This document shows positions 20,763-31,003 of a stretch of 64,000 bases of DNA, piece after piece. This DNA comes from Yponomeuta sedellus (lineage: Eukaryota > Arthropoda > Insecta > Lepidoptera > Yponomeutidae). Below the pieces are notes generated by a model. That model had not been told where the DNA came from. It saw only the letters and a program-made list of their open reading frames with translations, and did no database searches. A program made the position numbers and the translations under genes. The stretch lies in assembly GCA_934045075.1 (NCBI GenBank), contig OW203738.1, forward strand, positions 744,001-808,000, in the 5' to 3' direction. How positions within the stretch are numbered: position 1 is the first letter of the stretch; each line of letters starts with the position of its first letter.

Positions 20763-20956
20763 GTTTGAAAATCTGTGCCTTGCAGTAGGACGTTTATAGG
20801 CTACAAAAACAACTTTCGATTAAAATTGTTTGTGTGAAGTTCAATGAAAGACACGAGCGCTTGAGATACCTAAAGCTGTTGGGCTAAATTGATTTTCCAT
20901 CTTTATTCAGACATCACAAATAATATCGTGAAACTATACGGATTAGTTGAATAAAT

Positions 20957-21035
20957 GACGACTGCTCATTGGTCTAACCGCTAAGGCGCGTAAGGTTGCC
21001 AAGACAGAGGTCGTGAGTTTGATTCCCGCTGGGGG
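20957..21035 (+). repeat. tRNA-like SINE head, third type
   Basis: CTCATTGGTCTAACCGCTAA (A-box-like) and GAGTTTGATTCCCGC (B-box-like) are spaced as in tRNA genes. The sequence differs from the SINE-A and SINE-C heads. No convincing tRNA pairing of the acceptor stem was established, so I treat it as a SINE head or tRNA relic. Confidence 0.45.
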
Positions 21036-21141
21036 TCGCCGTTAAAGTGTGACGTCCTTGCCTGGTTACCATAGTATAGATTATCCTAGTTTGGTATCGA
21101 ATCAAGTAATTGTGTTGTGTAGCAGTTACAAAATTTACATA

Positions 21142-21160
21142 CATACATACATAACCTCAC
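21142..21160. repeat. CATA microsatellite
   Basis: A short (CATA)n run at the 3' terminus of the reversed LINE fragment 21150-21470. Confidence 0.7.
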
Positions 21161-21470
21161 GCCTGTTTCCCAGAGGGGTAGGCAGAGACCAGGGACTGCT
21201 ACTTGCCACGATCCTGTCAGATCACCTTCGCTTCATCAACGTTCATAAGTCGTTGCGTGCACGCACGCCGATTCCGGGTACTTTTTATCTTTCCCTTTGC
21301 TAATACATCCACTATTTGGTCGATGTAAGTCCGTCTGGGACGTCCCTTACCAGCCCTTCCGCAATATATATTTGTTTCGTCAATCTTTCTTCCTTCATCC
21401 TCTCCACATGTCCAAACCAACGCAACATTCCTTTCACAATTCTAGTCACTACATCCTCTTTCAGTCCACA
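21150..21470 (-). pseudogene. LINE reverse transcriptase C-terminus (family E)
   Basis: In minus sense the frame encodes a reverse transcriptase tail: GRAGKGRPRRTYIDQIVDV, LMNVDEAKVICQDRGKW and a short end. This is followed by a 3' UTR ending CAGGCGTGAGGTTATG and CATA-complement repeats. It is truncated upstream. Copies of the same end lie at 22277, 43022 and 51425. Confidence 0.7.
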
Positions 21471-21528
21471 ACGTTATACAAATTTTTTTCGGTGATAAGG
21501 CCGCAATTAATAGTCGTATTGTAGACTT

Positions 21529-21668
21529 TAAGTCCGGATCAACTTACGGGTGTTGTTTTATCGAAAGAGTCCGACCAGGTTTCGCTCCGAATCGCAGAGC
21601 TTAATCATGGCTCTGCGAATCGGAGCGAAACCTGGTCGGACTCTTCCGATATAACAACACCCGTAAGT
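21529..21668. mobile_element. Palindromic element H, copy 2
   Basis: The arms read TGTAGACTTTAAGTCCGGAT, then GAAAGAGTCCGACCAGGTTT, with an inner hairpin of GCTCCGAATCGCAGAGC type around TTAATCATG. The right arm stops at CCCGTAAG, before the end seen at 10990. No clear target-site duplication was found. Confidence 0.65.
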
Positions 21669-21670
21669 AA

Positions 21671-22276
21671 GTAAGTATGTACAATGTGTTGTGTTTACGA
21701 AAGTTTTAGTTCAAAAAATAGTCGTGTTTCTGAAATGTATTCTAAAGCTGTGTACGCTAACAAAGGCTGTCAGAATCAATTGTTCCATTTGAATTTAACA
21801 TAGTAGGCAGTCATCCGACCACAGTGACCCGCGCATGTTAAAGTCCGTCATCAAAATGCATCGCCGTTTCGGACAAGCACAATTAGCAATTTACGTGCTG
21901 AGTGTCGTTTACACGCCCTAATCTGTCGCTGGTTCAAAATGTGTAATCGACGACAGGTCAACCTTTACGTTTCTGTTGTAAAGTCGCCCTTAATGTAACT
22001 GATTAGAGTGCACGTCTTTAAAATTGAAAATTTGCATTTGAATCTAAAGCAAATTTTAGGTAATGGACTCCTTAAATTTATTCCGTCTACACTGTTTCGA
22101 TGATTGAAAGTTTGAATCGATAGCGGATGGTCTGAAGTCCTTTAATTTATTCCTAAATGTGTATACAATCTTCAGATCTGCTGACGGAAACATAATTATC
22201 AAGGTATCCATAATCATTGCTCAGTAATAGTTTTGTTTTGTGTCTTTACTGGAACGGAATTTATTTATTTTTTGAC
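21671..22276. other. Spacer
   Basis: Unremarkable sequence with no recognised repeat or gene. Confidence 0.4.
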
Positions 22277-22385
22277 TTATGAACGTTGATGAAGCGAAGG
22301 TGATCTGTCAGGATCGTGGCAAGTGGCAGTCCCTGTTCTCTGCCTACCCCTCTGGGAAACAGGCGTCAGGTTATGTTTTGCTAAT
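22277..22385 (+). repeat. LINE 3' end (family E)
   Basis: AACGTTGATGAAGCGAAGGT, ATCTGTCAGGATCGTGGCAA and GAAACAGGCGTCAGGTTATG match the plus sense of the family E tail. It is heavily 5'-truncated. Confidence 0.7.
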
Positions 22386-22550
22386 GTTATTTTATTTTCG
22401 CAATAAACATTAATTATAGGGAAGACAATTAACAATTACAATAAGGCCGAAAATTTGCGAGAATACAAGAGTGTTATGTGCTGTACTGTACAATAAAGCA
22501 TATTCTCATTTTAATATTTCCGCTTCTTAGAACATGCACATATGTGGGAC

Positions 22551-23610
22551 TAACGGCCGAATACTCAAACGTCATTCAAATATTTAAAGGCATCTTAAGT
22601 AATTGACAAGCCGTTAAACACAAAATTCGTATACACAAACGTTAGTTAAAAGCTTGTGTTAAATTTAAGTGGAACACAAAATAACTGGCAGTTAAACATC
22701 ACTCAGCGAAAAATTCGTATACTCGAACGCAACTTAGCGCGATTTATCTGTCAAATCGAGTAGGCGTTACAATTGAAAGTGGTCGCGAGGACCTTCAAAT
22801 CGTAAAAAAGTTGTAATATCAGTGAACTTATGTGAAAAACAATGTCCTTATCATGTCGATGAAGGGCCTAATGTACCTCGAAGAAATGAGGCAAAGTTAA
22901 ATGATTTCGAGTATTATAATGAAACAGACATCCATGCGCGGTTCCGGCTGTCGAAAGAGACGGTATTATATTTGGAGTATGTCCATCTTTTGACATACAA
23001 TCCAACCAGTTACAAGGAGTAATAGATCCAAACAGCCAGTGGACCAAATTTTAATAACCCTGCGTTATTAATATTATGCTACTGGCATAATAACGCATAA
23101 TAATAATTCTCATTCAATTCTAATTTATATTAGTTTTCATCAGGGAATAGCTTTAAAAAACCGCAATACCGCAATGTTTTTACTGTGGTAGACTTTTCAA
23201 ATGTCATTGGTGAGATGGCCCTAACGTTTCGTTCTACGACAATATAAGATATTATTATTACAACATTAAACATTTTGTTTTGTACAAAACGAGGTAATAA
23301 TAATTTAAGTTTGTTTCATAAATCATATTATGATTTGTTTTATTTTATTTTTATAAAAATACTTCATATTTCATCACAAAACTTAAAATTGATCGAACAA
23401 ATTCTGCGTAAATCGGATACACAACGTAAGTTGAAATATTTTGTCAGTGAAAACAGACTTGTTGTTTATTTGACGGCTTCTCAGCTGATCACGGTCTGAA
23501 ATTGTTTGAATGACGTTTGTGTATACCACTCAATATTTAACAGATGTTCAATTTTGAATGCCCTTCAACTGAGTGATCGATTTGACTGACGTTTGAGTAT
23601 TCGGCCGTAA
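22551..23610 (+). mobile_element. PIF/Harbinger deletion derivative, 1,054 bp
   Basis: Perfect terminal inverted repeats of at least 20 bp (starting CGGCCGAATACTC) lie at 22554 and 23607, flanked by TAA on both sides (22551-22553, 23608-23610). A TWA duplication is diagnostic for PIF/Harbinger. The interior carries only an N-terminal transposase fragment, so the element is non-autonomous. The interior right half is AT-rich filler with no transposase C-terminus or Myb-like gene. Confidence 0.85.
22822..23095 (+). pseudogene. Harbinger transposase N-terminal fragment
   Basis: The frame from 22822 includes NDFEYYNETDIHARFRLSKE, matching the FRLSKETV-type N-terminal segment of HARBI1-like nucleases. 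After the stop at about 23020 a shifted frame (about 23034-23090) continues with PVDQILITLRYY and an ATG-like residue set, the next conserved Harbinger block, interrupted by a further stop. The catalytic DDE region is absent. This is a broken, non-functional remnant inside the element 22554-23607. Confidence 0.75.
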
Positions 23611-23728
23611 CACTTTTAGATAGGGTTACTTTTAAACGCACTTCAAAACTTCTGTTTTTAGGAACGTATAAATATAAAGAGACCTCTACCTCCAACTGCA
23701 AGTTATGAACTTCAAAATAAATGTACAT

Positions 23729-23904
23729 ACATACTTAAGTGTAGGACGCCCTCCGACTAGGTGGGATAACGATCTGCGAAAAACTGCAGGCAGATGCTGG
23801 ATGCGGCAAGCTGAAGACAGGGTGCTATGGCGCTCATTAGGGGAGGGCTATATCCAGCAGTGGACTAGTATAGCCTGACGATGACGATGACATACTTATG
23901 TGTA
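23729..23904 (+). mobile_element. RTE-like LINE 3' end (family D) with 15-bp TSD
   Basis: The insert 23744-23889 encodes DLRKTAGRCWMRQAEDR-type C-terminal residues and ends GCCTGACGATGACGATG. The flanks ACATACTTAAGTGTA (23729-23743) and ACATACTTATGTGTA (23890-23904) differ at one position, giving a near-perfect 15-bp duplication. Confidence 0.8.
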
Positions 23905-23966
23905 ATTCTTATAACGCTCAAAGATGTAATTTTTTACGTCTTAAGTCACTTTTAACCTTACCTAGG

Positions 23967-24162
23967 GAACTACAAAACTTCTTATTCTTCAGGCTATATT
24001 AGTCCACTGCTAGACATATTATATGAGCGCCATAGCGCTCCGTCTTCAGCTTGCCGCATCCAGCATCTGCCGGCAGTTTTTCGCGGATCGTCATTCATCT
24101 AGTCGGAGGGCGTCCTACACTACGTTTCCCGAGTCGCGGTCTTCACTCAAGAACTACAAAAC
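23967..24162 (-). mobile_element. RTE-like LINE 3' end (family D), reverse, with 12-bp TSD
   Basis: A minus-sense copy of the same 3' end (about 23979-24150) is flanked by GAACTACAAAAC (23967-23978 and 24151-24162). It has an internal deletion in the GGCTATATCCAGCAG region (CTAGACATATTATATGAGCG in plus sense). Separate duplications show that it is independent of the neighbouring plus-sense copy. Confidence 0.8.
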
Positions 24163-24339
24163 ACGTCTAGATTATTATAGTGTCTGTTATAGGTAGTAAA
24201 ATAAATTAAATAAAATTTATTTGCTTAGAACGTGGTACATTGTAACGGCATGTTTTAAATGAGCTCACATTCTGTTAGGTATGTTCTAACATGCAAATAT
24301 GTTATTAAAGTTTATTTATATAATTAAAAACATTAAATA

Positions 24340-24380
24340 CTCAAAATACCATTATGAATTATTCATAATGGTATTTTGAG
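24340..24380. repeat. Perfect hairpin, 20-bp stem, 1-nt spacer
   Basis: CTCAAAATACCATTATGAAT (24340-24359) and its exact reverse complement (24361-24380) are separated by a single T. Confidence 0.9.
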
Positions 24381-24454
24381 ATTTCAATTATATAGCTCGA
24401 CTGTGACATAAGACAATTACGTTGCCCGTTCTCATCTCACAACATTATTCGTAA

Positions 24455-24585
24455 TAGCTTTTTATATCGATCGCTTACTGAGAGATTTGATTTTTGTAAT
24501 AATTACAAACATCAAATCTGTCAGTAAGCGACCGATATACTCGTAAAATAGCTTTTTATATCGGTCGCTTACTGACTATTGTCTT
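24455..24585. repeat. Nested direct and inverted repeat cluster
   Basis: The motif TTTTTATATCGRTCGCTTACTGA occurs in direct orientation near 24460 and 24548, and inverted near 24512-24540. The first pair forms a stem (with GATTTGAT/ATCAAATC extension) around a TTTTTGTAATAATTACAAAC loop. The nature is unknown; possibly a decayed fold-back element. Confidence 0.6.
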
Positions 24586-24861
24586 ATATCACACCCGAGC
24601 TAACATCTAATCAGTGTGTTTACACAATGCAGTATTAATTGTGTACACTTTGCTAAATACAGACCACTACATCCGTATAACGGACCGTTGCATGTTTGAC
24701 TATTACGTAATTAATGTGAGTTAATTTGTGGGATTGGTAGTATGAATTGGTAATGTTCTATATTTTAGAAGTGCTGAAGTGACAAGGTTCTTGGAAGATA
24801 GGCTTGGATTTGCAAAATGAATGAAATAGGTCTTTGATATGGAATGCCGGACCTAGTAGGA

Positions 24862-25197
24862 AAGCTCGTGGCTAAGTGGAACTGAGTGATTGGAAACAAT
24901 CACAACAACAGGCGCGGTCAGATGCAGCATAGGTTACCGGCCCCTGACTACCGCTAGTGGCATTTTTTCGAGCGCTTCCGTGATTCGCAAGGCATGTGAA
25001 GCCGTTGGTGCTGGCTTTCATTTAATGACAGACGTTAAGCCATGTGAGAGACCTTATGGGCGGCTTGATAACTCCTGTCAGTAAGGCCCGCCACCACTGT
25101 CTTACAATCCTCCATCAACCCGAACTTGGTCCCCGTGTTGGAGTATGGCCTAACCTTCCTGCGATGCAGGAAGAGGCCCGTGCCCCAGTAATAGGGA
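24862..25197 (+). repeat. SINE-5S copy, near full length
   Basis: The head GAGTGATTGGAAACAATCAC, CAGGCGCGGTCAGATGCAG and a modified box C are followed by CTACCGCTAGTGGCATTTTT, the body, and CCGTGCCCCAGTAATAGGGA. The GTTAAG between the two head motifs has been lost. Confidence 0.8.
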
Positions 25198-25464
25198 TAT
25201 AAGAATACCAGAAACATAGAAATTAATACACTCACACTGATGTCATTTAAACAAACCAAGTGCGGTAGGGTGCTCTGTTTTGGTATTTTAATGTAGGTAT
25301 GTCGGTAGACCGTGTTTCTTGTCACTCGTTATTACTCGTATTATAGGTAGTTTAATATCTCCTTCTCAATATTTTCCTTTTTATTTATTTAAATTATTTG
25401 TATGTATCTGTTGATAATTTTATTTATTCACACTGTTATTGAGGCATGTATTTGGAAACTCTGA

Positions 25465-25662
25465 AATTAATGTTTTCTATGTTTTTTTTTTTTGTACATC
25501 TACTTCCTTCTCTAATGTATTAGTCCAGTTCATCCGAAGGTTGTCTGGAAGAGATCACTTTTAGTGATAAGGCCGCCGTCTGTACTCTTAGGTTAAGAAA
25601 TATCTGTGTAATTTCCATTTTTATGTACAATAAAGTGTTCTCTCTCTCTCTCTCTCTCTCAA
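25465..25662 (+). repeat. LINE 3' end (family F) with CT microsatellite tail
   Basis: This is nearly identical to 755-962 over about 170 bp (GGTTGTCTGGAAGAGATCAC, GATAAGGCCGCCG, GTACAATAAAG) but ends in (CT)n instead of (CTAT)n. A T-run of about 14 lies near its left end. Confidence 0.7.
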
Positions 25663-25774
25663 TAAACGCTTTTTCGTTAACGGACGTATTTTATTGTGTC
25701 TCCGGAAAGAAGTGCCCAAAATAAGGACTAGGCTGTGGACTTGAACCCTCATATTTATCAGGTATGAAAGGTAT

Positions 25775-25892
25775 TATCAAGCGCAGCGCTTAAAACTGCC
25801 AATTTGCGGTGGGCACGCGTGGTAATTAAGCCCACAAGCCTTGTTTCTCTGAGCCTTGTCTGTGCCCTGCAGTGAGATACATAGGCTACAAG
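25775..25892 (+). repeat. SINE-C 3' half
   Basis: AGCGCTTAAAACTGCCAATT, GGTGGGCACGCGTGGTAATT, a GAGCCTTGTCTGTGCCC block and CAGTGAGATACATAGGCT form the distal half of SINE-C. Confidence 0.65.
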
Positions 25893-27044
25893 AAATTGAA
25901 AATATATTTACGAAGATTATGATAACAAAGCATTTCGAAATCAAAATTCCTATTAAAGTATAAAGTTTTAAATCCAGCCACCAAGAAGCTCCACCTTCAA
26001 GCGAGAGCTCCAATGAGGTTGGCAGAGAGCCAAGCGCACGGTGATCCATCAATTTACTCGCACAGAGGGCTCGAGGGTCTTGTCGGCCGGCCGTAGAACA
26101 AATTGGGACCAAAAGCACAACAAGCCTTAAATAACTTAGAATATCTTGAAAGTAGGAGTTCAATGAGAAAAAACAGCTTGTGAACTAAGAGAAAATCGGG
26201 TTGGAGTCCCGGCATGGGTGAAATTTTTAGCCTCTAAATAGGTTTTTAGACGGATACACTTTCATACATTCTAGGGCCTGGGTGAAAAAAGGTGAAAGTG
26301 ATGTCAGTTTAGAGCTTATATATTAGCGAACCATCTCTGAAAATTCTGCGGATTTTGGCAATCTGAGAGCAGAGTTATAAGAGATTTAGTAAAAGTGAGG
26401 CAATGCAACAAGCTGACAATGAAACTTATACTAAACTTATCCGTGTCCGTACTAGTTAAGCAAGATCGTATGTCCGTAGAAAGAAAGCAACGGTCGGAGA
26501 ATTATAATAACAAAACAACAGGAAACACACTCAAAACGCACTAAACGATACGAGAAAACGCTCTATTATTCTGAGAGAAGACGAGTGATCATAGATTGAG
26601 TCAGGGAGCTGTCACGCCTGTCACTGTTAGCACAGACGAAGGATGTTTTTCTTGGCACAGACACATTAAAAAATACAGTTGACAAACACGGGTAATAAAT
26701 CTATCTGTGAACGAGAATCAATTTAAAGATTTATTTTCATCAAGTTAATATTTTGATTTTTTAAACTGCTGATATTATGTATATTATAATGGTATTTAAT
26801 TTCGTTGAATAAATCATCTGGTGCAGGTGTTTTTTATTTAATACATGCAGACTAATCGATCAAAGTAATCGGTATCCTATTTTATTAGGGACATAAACTT
26901 ATTTTTAAGATTTCTCGTCTTTTAGATTGTGAATTAGGCTCATTTTTTTTATTTTAAAATAGAAAACTATAACGCTTTTTTTAAACCATATCTCAACTAT
27001 TTACAATAGGGCCCAGAAATCCCCGTCTCCTTTTATATTGTTTA
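25893..27044. other. Spacer with a small SINE-A fragment
   Basis: Mostly unannotated AT-rich sequence. A SINE-A 3' fragment is listed separately at 26198-26249. The 128-residue minus frame at 25777-26163 overlaps SINE-C sequence and shows no known motif. Confidence 0.4.
26198..26249 (+). repeat. SINE-A 3' fragment
   Basis: GGGTTGGAGTCCCGGCATGG (B-box arm) through AGCCTCTAAATAGG to TTTTTA. It is 5'-truncated within the T arm. Confidence 0.7.
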
Positions 27045-27168
27045 ATATTGAACTACCAGCTGATTTTGTCTCCAAAACTAAGGTTAGCTGGTAGATAATG
27101 CTAGGTAGCATTTAGCTCGTCTATGTGCAAATTTTTTATGCAATAAAGAATTTTAATAATAATAATAA
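27045..27168 (+). repeat. LINE 3' end (family L)
   Basis: CCAAAACTAAGGTTAGCTGG, TAGATAATGCTAGGTAGCAT and ATGCAATAAAG followed by an AATAAT tail. An inverse copy lies at 47745-47865. No coding sequence is left. Confidence 0.6.
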
Positions 27169-27304
27169 AAATGACGCATTAACAATCACGTTTAACTAAG
27201 ATATTATCTGTAGCGTCATAGTTTCTATGCTACTTTGAATGACACCTTTTTGATTTAGATTTTTTCATCATCATCGTCAAACTATTATGTCCCCACCGAG
27301 GGGT

Positions 27305-27622
27305 ACTAAGTGCTTAGTGCGAGTTTGACAGATCCAATCGAATAACTTTACTACCGCGTTAATCGAGCATTGAGTATCGAGTATGAGTAAGTTAACCGTT
27401 CGAACTGGCAAAACGCTGTCACGGTACAACTCGCACTCGCGTTTATCCGTTTTTTGGCTGGTAAACGTGTTCACTTCTCAACGTAAACCACTACAACTTG
27501 CACTCAGCAATTTTAATTTCCATACTTGTCGCTAGGTGGCGCTTCCTCGATGCCATAGAAATATGAGTTTACGTTAACGCGATCGAGTAATTAAAAAACT
27601 CGCACTTAGCACTCAGGTCTCT
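27305..27622. mobile_element. Probable MITE (AGTGCTTAGTGCGAG termini)
   Basis: The left AGTGCTTAGTGCGAGTTT and the right reverse complement AGTGCTAAGTGCGAGTTT form imperfect inverted termini. The interior has TCGCTAGGTGGCGCTTCCTC. No target-site duplication could be fixed because a SINE-5S fragment abuts the right end. Confidence 0.5.
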
Positions 27623-27705
27623 TCCTGAGGAAGGTACCTATAGGCCATACTCCACCACGGATTGGTGGAGGCTTGCAAGACTAGTGGCTGGTCATACTGT
27701 CAGAA
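27612..27705 (-). repeat. SINE-5S tail fragment
   Basis: CAGGTCTCTTCCTGAGGAAG, GGCCATACTCCACCACGGAT and TGGTGGAGGCTTGCAAGACT (plus sense) form the reverse of the SINE-5S distal half, ending in the CTGTCAGAAGTT block. Confidence 0.65.
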
Positions 27706-28202
27706 GTTCGAGTTTTATAGCCTGTGGATGATGTCTCTTCGATCTGGAGTTAATGCGTTTCATTTCGTAGGCTCCTACGGTCCTGAGAATTTCAACCCGT
27801 CTTGTTCAAATACTACTAAGTATATTCTTCCAGCTAACGCAGCGGTTATGTGGATAGTGGAATTTCGGATAGGAACTTTTTGATTTAGATATTTTGTTTA
27901 TTTACGAATATTCTTATTTTATCTTAGTTCAACCTTCTACAACTTTCCCATATGGATGTTTCCGAGCTTGGGGCAGTGACAGATGGATAATAAGGTAATG
28001 AATAGTTACACCAGGGATGGGTGGAATTTGGGGATCATCTCACGGGAATTCCCGACGGATTGTTTTGAGCACCATCATAATTGATTAAGTGGAAACTTTG
28101 CCATTTGGTACCAAAACACGTAATAATTTGACCTTAAGGAGTTAATACAAACGTATAGAGCGTAGGCTTAGCGTGAAAAGAAACTGCGATTATTAATTTA
28201 TG
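27706..28202. other. Spacer
   Basis: No recognised feature. A short frame (27662-27883, plus) has no known motif. Confidence 0.4.
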
Positions 28203-28560
28203 GTGATGAATAGATAGATAGAGAACACTTTATCACATCATCATCACCTCACACTTCACACTTTTTATTATAAAGGCGAAAGTCTGTGAGTGTGTATGTT
28301 TGTTACTTCTCCACGTCTAAACGGCTGGAGCGATTTTAATAAAATTTGGTATGGCTGACCCCCTGGATTAACACACGAGCTACTTTTTACTGCGGGACCG
28401 AGACCAAAACCGCAGGGCACGCTGGTTGTACATAAATTACACAGACATTTCTTAACACAACAGCACAGATGGCCGCCTTATCACGAAAAGCAATCTCTTC
28501 CAGACAACTTTTCCATAGACTAGAGCAACATATTGGAGAAGGATGTAGATATACAAACAA
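28203..28560 (-). repeat. LINE 3' end (family F) interrupted by a Helitron
   Basis: The reversed tail GATAGATAGAGAACACTTTA (to 28232) and its continuation TTGTACATAAATTACACAGA (from 28426), then GGCCGCCTTATCACG and TCTTCCAGACAAC, are the two halves of one family F end. A Helitron-like element lies between them. Confidence 0.8.
28233..28425 (+). mobile_element. Non-autonomous Helitron-like element K, copy 2, exact ends
   Basis: This 193-bp element starts TCACATC after A (28232) and ends CTGG before T (28426), matching the TC...CTRR ends and A^T target of Helitrons. A 6-bp stem CTGCGG/CCGCAG (28390-28395 and 28410-28415) sits 6 bp before CTGG, as expected of the 3' hairpin. Removal restores ACTTTA-TTGTACAT, the uninterrupted LINE tail seen in family F at 25.6 kb (reverse). 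Confidence 0.9.
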
Positions 28561-29986
28561 ATCAAATTAATTTAGATATAATATTATTTATACATGCTCA
28601 ATTAAGAAAGTTATGATATAAACTGACAAATTTTGTATGTCTATGTGGCGTTAAATGTTTTTCTTCTTCTTAACTGTAAATATATGGTGACTATGGTGCG
28701 GTGTTAAATATCTCAATTTTAATTATGATAAATGGAAGTGAAGGAAAACATGGTGAGAAAACCCTAGTGTCTGAAGTGTTAACATGAAAACTAGGTTTTC
28801 CCTAGGATGTTTTTTTATGGACCTACTTATCAAAACATTTTCAGACCTGTTTTTATGGTATGAAAACTATAAGATAAAAACTTACTGTAGGTAAAAAATA
28901 GTAGGAAAATTAAATAGACAGTTTTATATTCCTCATTGAAATACTATTAAATTAAAAGCAATATCAACTAGCTCGTTGCCCGAAACAGGAAACCAATCCA
29001 ACAAATTCCCGTCCGTACATAATTGATGACATCTGTACAAGTAACTCACACATTTTTATCACGCCCTCTACAAAACGCTTCCATGTTCGACCACCAATAA
29101 ACCTCCACCGATGCTGTACCTGGTAACATGTGTCTACAGTCTATTGCTAGCCAAGCAGGGGTCACCAGAACGTCAGTTGCGAAGCTATGTACAACATAAT
29201 GTAACACGACATGGGTTGGCACTTAGCGAGCACCTGGTGAGTCGCGCTTGTGCAGCGGACCGTGAGGGACCGGGATCGATGCCCGGACGTAGGCTGTAGG
29301 CTGGGTTGAAATTACGCCGTGTAAATAAAGTTTATTCAAGCAGTTTTTTTTTATTTATTGACGTTTCTATCGAGTTTTAAAGAGTTTTAAATTTTATAAA
29401 TTATTCGCCAAACTGCGTGGCAGTTTGTAACATAAATGGTAACTATTCCATAAAATTAATGTGAAAGTAGGTACAGTCGACAGCTGACCCACCACTACGT
29501 GTACACTCTGTATTCGGCCACATTGTCTGTGCTACACAATGCAAAGGCCATCAGCTGTCCACTGTACCTCACTTATAAACTTTTATCTTTAGCAGCTACT
29601 TAGTTGATGACGTGCTCTAACCCGTGTATAAAGGATGATTTCAAAACGTAAATGACGACAGATAATAAATGCTTTTATTGTGCGTAAACTTCATTTATAA
29701 CGCGTGAAATTGTAAATCGAACAGTGCAAATCTCTTTACACCATTTTTTTGATATTTCATTAATTATTTATTTATATATTTATTCACTGTAAACAATGCA
29801 AGATTACAATATCAATACTTTGCCAAACTGCTAATGCAGTTTACCGGCAAGCTCTTGGTAACAGTTCTTTTTATCCTACTAAATTAACATTATCTTCTAC
29901 ACAACTAAAATTATCGATAATAATATTTTATGTCTACAGACTACTTAACACAAAACGTTTAAGCATATTTTTAAAAACGTCTGTGC
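28561..29986. other. Spacer with small repeat fragments
   Basis: It contains a SINE-C body fragment (28736-28790; GTGAAGGAAAACATGGTGAG), a possible B-box-like GGGATCGATGCCCGG near 29270, and a LINE-tail-like TTTATTTATATATTTATTCA near 29766. The rest is unannotated. Confidence 0.4.
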
Positions 29987-30124
29987 GGTTTCGAGCCTCT
30001 TTACAATATTCTCTGTATTATTTACAGGCAGCGACATCTGGCTGAAGTAATTTGCATCATCTTTTTGTTGCACTAACCCGTGGTGAGGACAATTTTTTAA
30101 AAACGCATTTAGAGGCTAAAAACT
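29987..30124 (-). repeat. SINE-A tail-to-head junction copy
   Basis: In minus sense the order is 3' motif, long tail (CACGGGTTAGTGCAAC), 5' block (GCAAATTACTTCAGCCAGAT), then CTGCCTG and ACAGAGAATATTG. This is a head-to-tail junction between two units, with part of the 5' block deleted, and contains no tRNA core. Confidence 0.65.
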
Positions 30125-30127
30125 ATA

Positions 30128-30518
30128 CAGGTATTAATAAATAGTCTAGTGTACAATAAACAATATTATTTTCTTATCTTATCTTCACCTAAAGTTTCTT
30201 TAATCAAGGCATAAATAATACTAATTGTTAGTATGCATAAATTTTGTACAAACAAAGGAAAAAAAATTAATAAAAAAACAATTTTCCCGTCCGAGAGACA
30301 GCTCTCACACTTTCAAGCACATCCTTCTTCGACATAAGGCCCTAATGTGTTTCTTCTAAATCCTTGAAATGAAAAAAACAGGACTCAGGCGTGGCGTGAT
30401 AACCGGCGACGTATCTCGACACGAGCCCCATTATCCTCTTAATGCGGAAAAAAACTGCGGACAAACGAGGGGAATTGCGTGAGCTGTACAGGAGACCGCA
30501 CGAGACTTAAAACCCTAA
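30128..30518. other. Spacer with GC-richer block
   Basis: About 30370-30515 is GC-richer (GGCGTGGCGTGATAACCGGC) without a recognised frame or repeat. Confidence 0.4.
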
Positions 30519-30654
30519 GGGCCAGTTTCTGAATTGAGAATTTTGCTAAGTAAATATTTAACTGTAGTGCTGTCTCTTCGAAGTACTCAGCAAAGAGCGA
30601 GACAGAATGTTACTTGAATATTTACTTAGTGAAATTCTTTATTCGGAAATCAGT
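30519..30654. mobile_element. MITE family I, copy 1
   Basis: Inverted ends of GGGCCAGTTTCTGAATTGAG type enclose TGTAGTGCTGTCTCTTCGAA. The right end is more decayed (TTATTCGGAAATCAG). Three more copies lie at 39201, 49116 and 55986. Confidence 0.7.
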
Positions 30655-30664
30655 TACGTTCAAA

Positions 30665-31003
30665 TCAGTGATTGGAATCAATAACTTGGTTAAGCAACAA
30701 CAGGCGCGGTCAGTTACGGGATGGGTGAGCGTCCCGTGATTACCGCTAGTGGCATTTTTCCGAGCGCTTCCGTACTTCGCAAGGCACGTTAAGCCGTTGG
30801 TGCCGGCTGTCATACAATGGCAGTCGTTAAGCCGTATCAGAGGCCTTATTGGCGGCTTGATAACTTCTGACAGTAAGGCCCGCCACTGTCTTACAATCCT
30901 CCACCAACCCGGACTTGGCCCCCGTGGTGGAGTATAGCTTAACCTTCCTGCGATGCAGGATGAGACCCGTGCCCCAGCAGTGGGGACATACAAGGGTTGA
31001 TAA
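30665..31003 (+). repeat. SINE-5S copy, full length
   Basis: The 5S-like head (CAGTGATTGGAATCAATAAC, GTTAAGCAACAACAGGCGCG, GTCAGTTACGGGATGGGTGA) is followed by the unique body and the tail CCCAGCAGTGGGGACATACA, GGGTTGATAACGA. It is a well-preserved reference copy for the family. Confidence 0.85.

Noticed and set aside
23729..24162. One palindromic transposon formed by the two family D copies
   Set aside because: Each copy has its own different target-site duplication, so they are separate insertions.
29227..29290. tRNA-like element with GGGATCGATGCCC
   Set aside because: A plausible B box only; no A box or stems could be established, so it is mentioned but not called.
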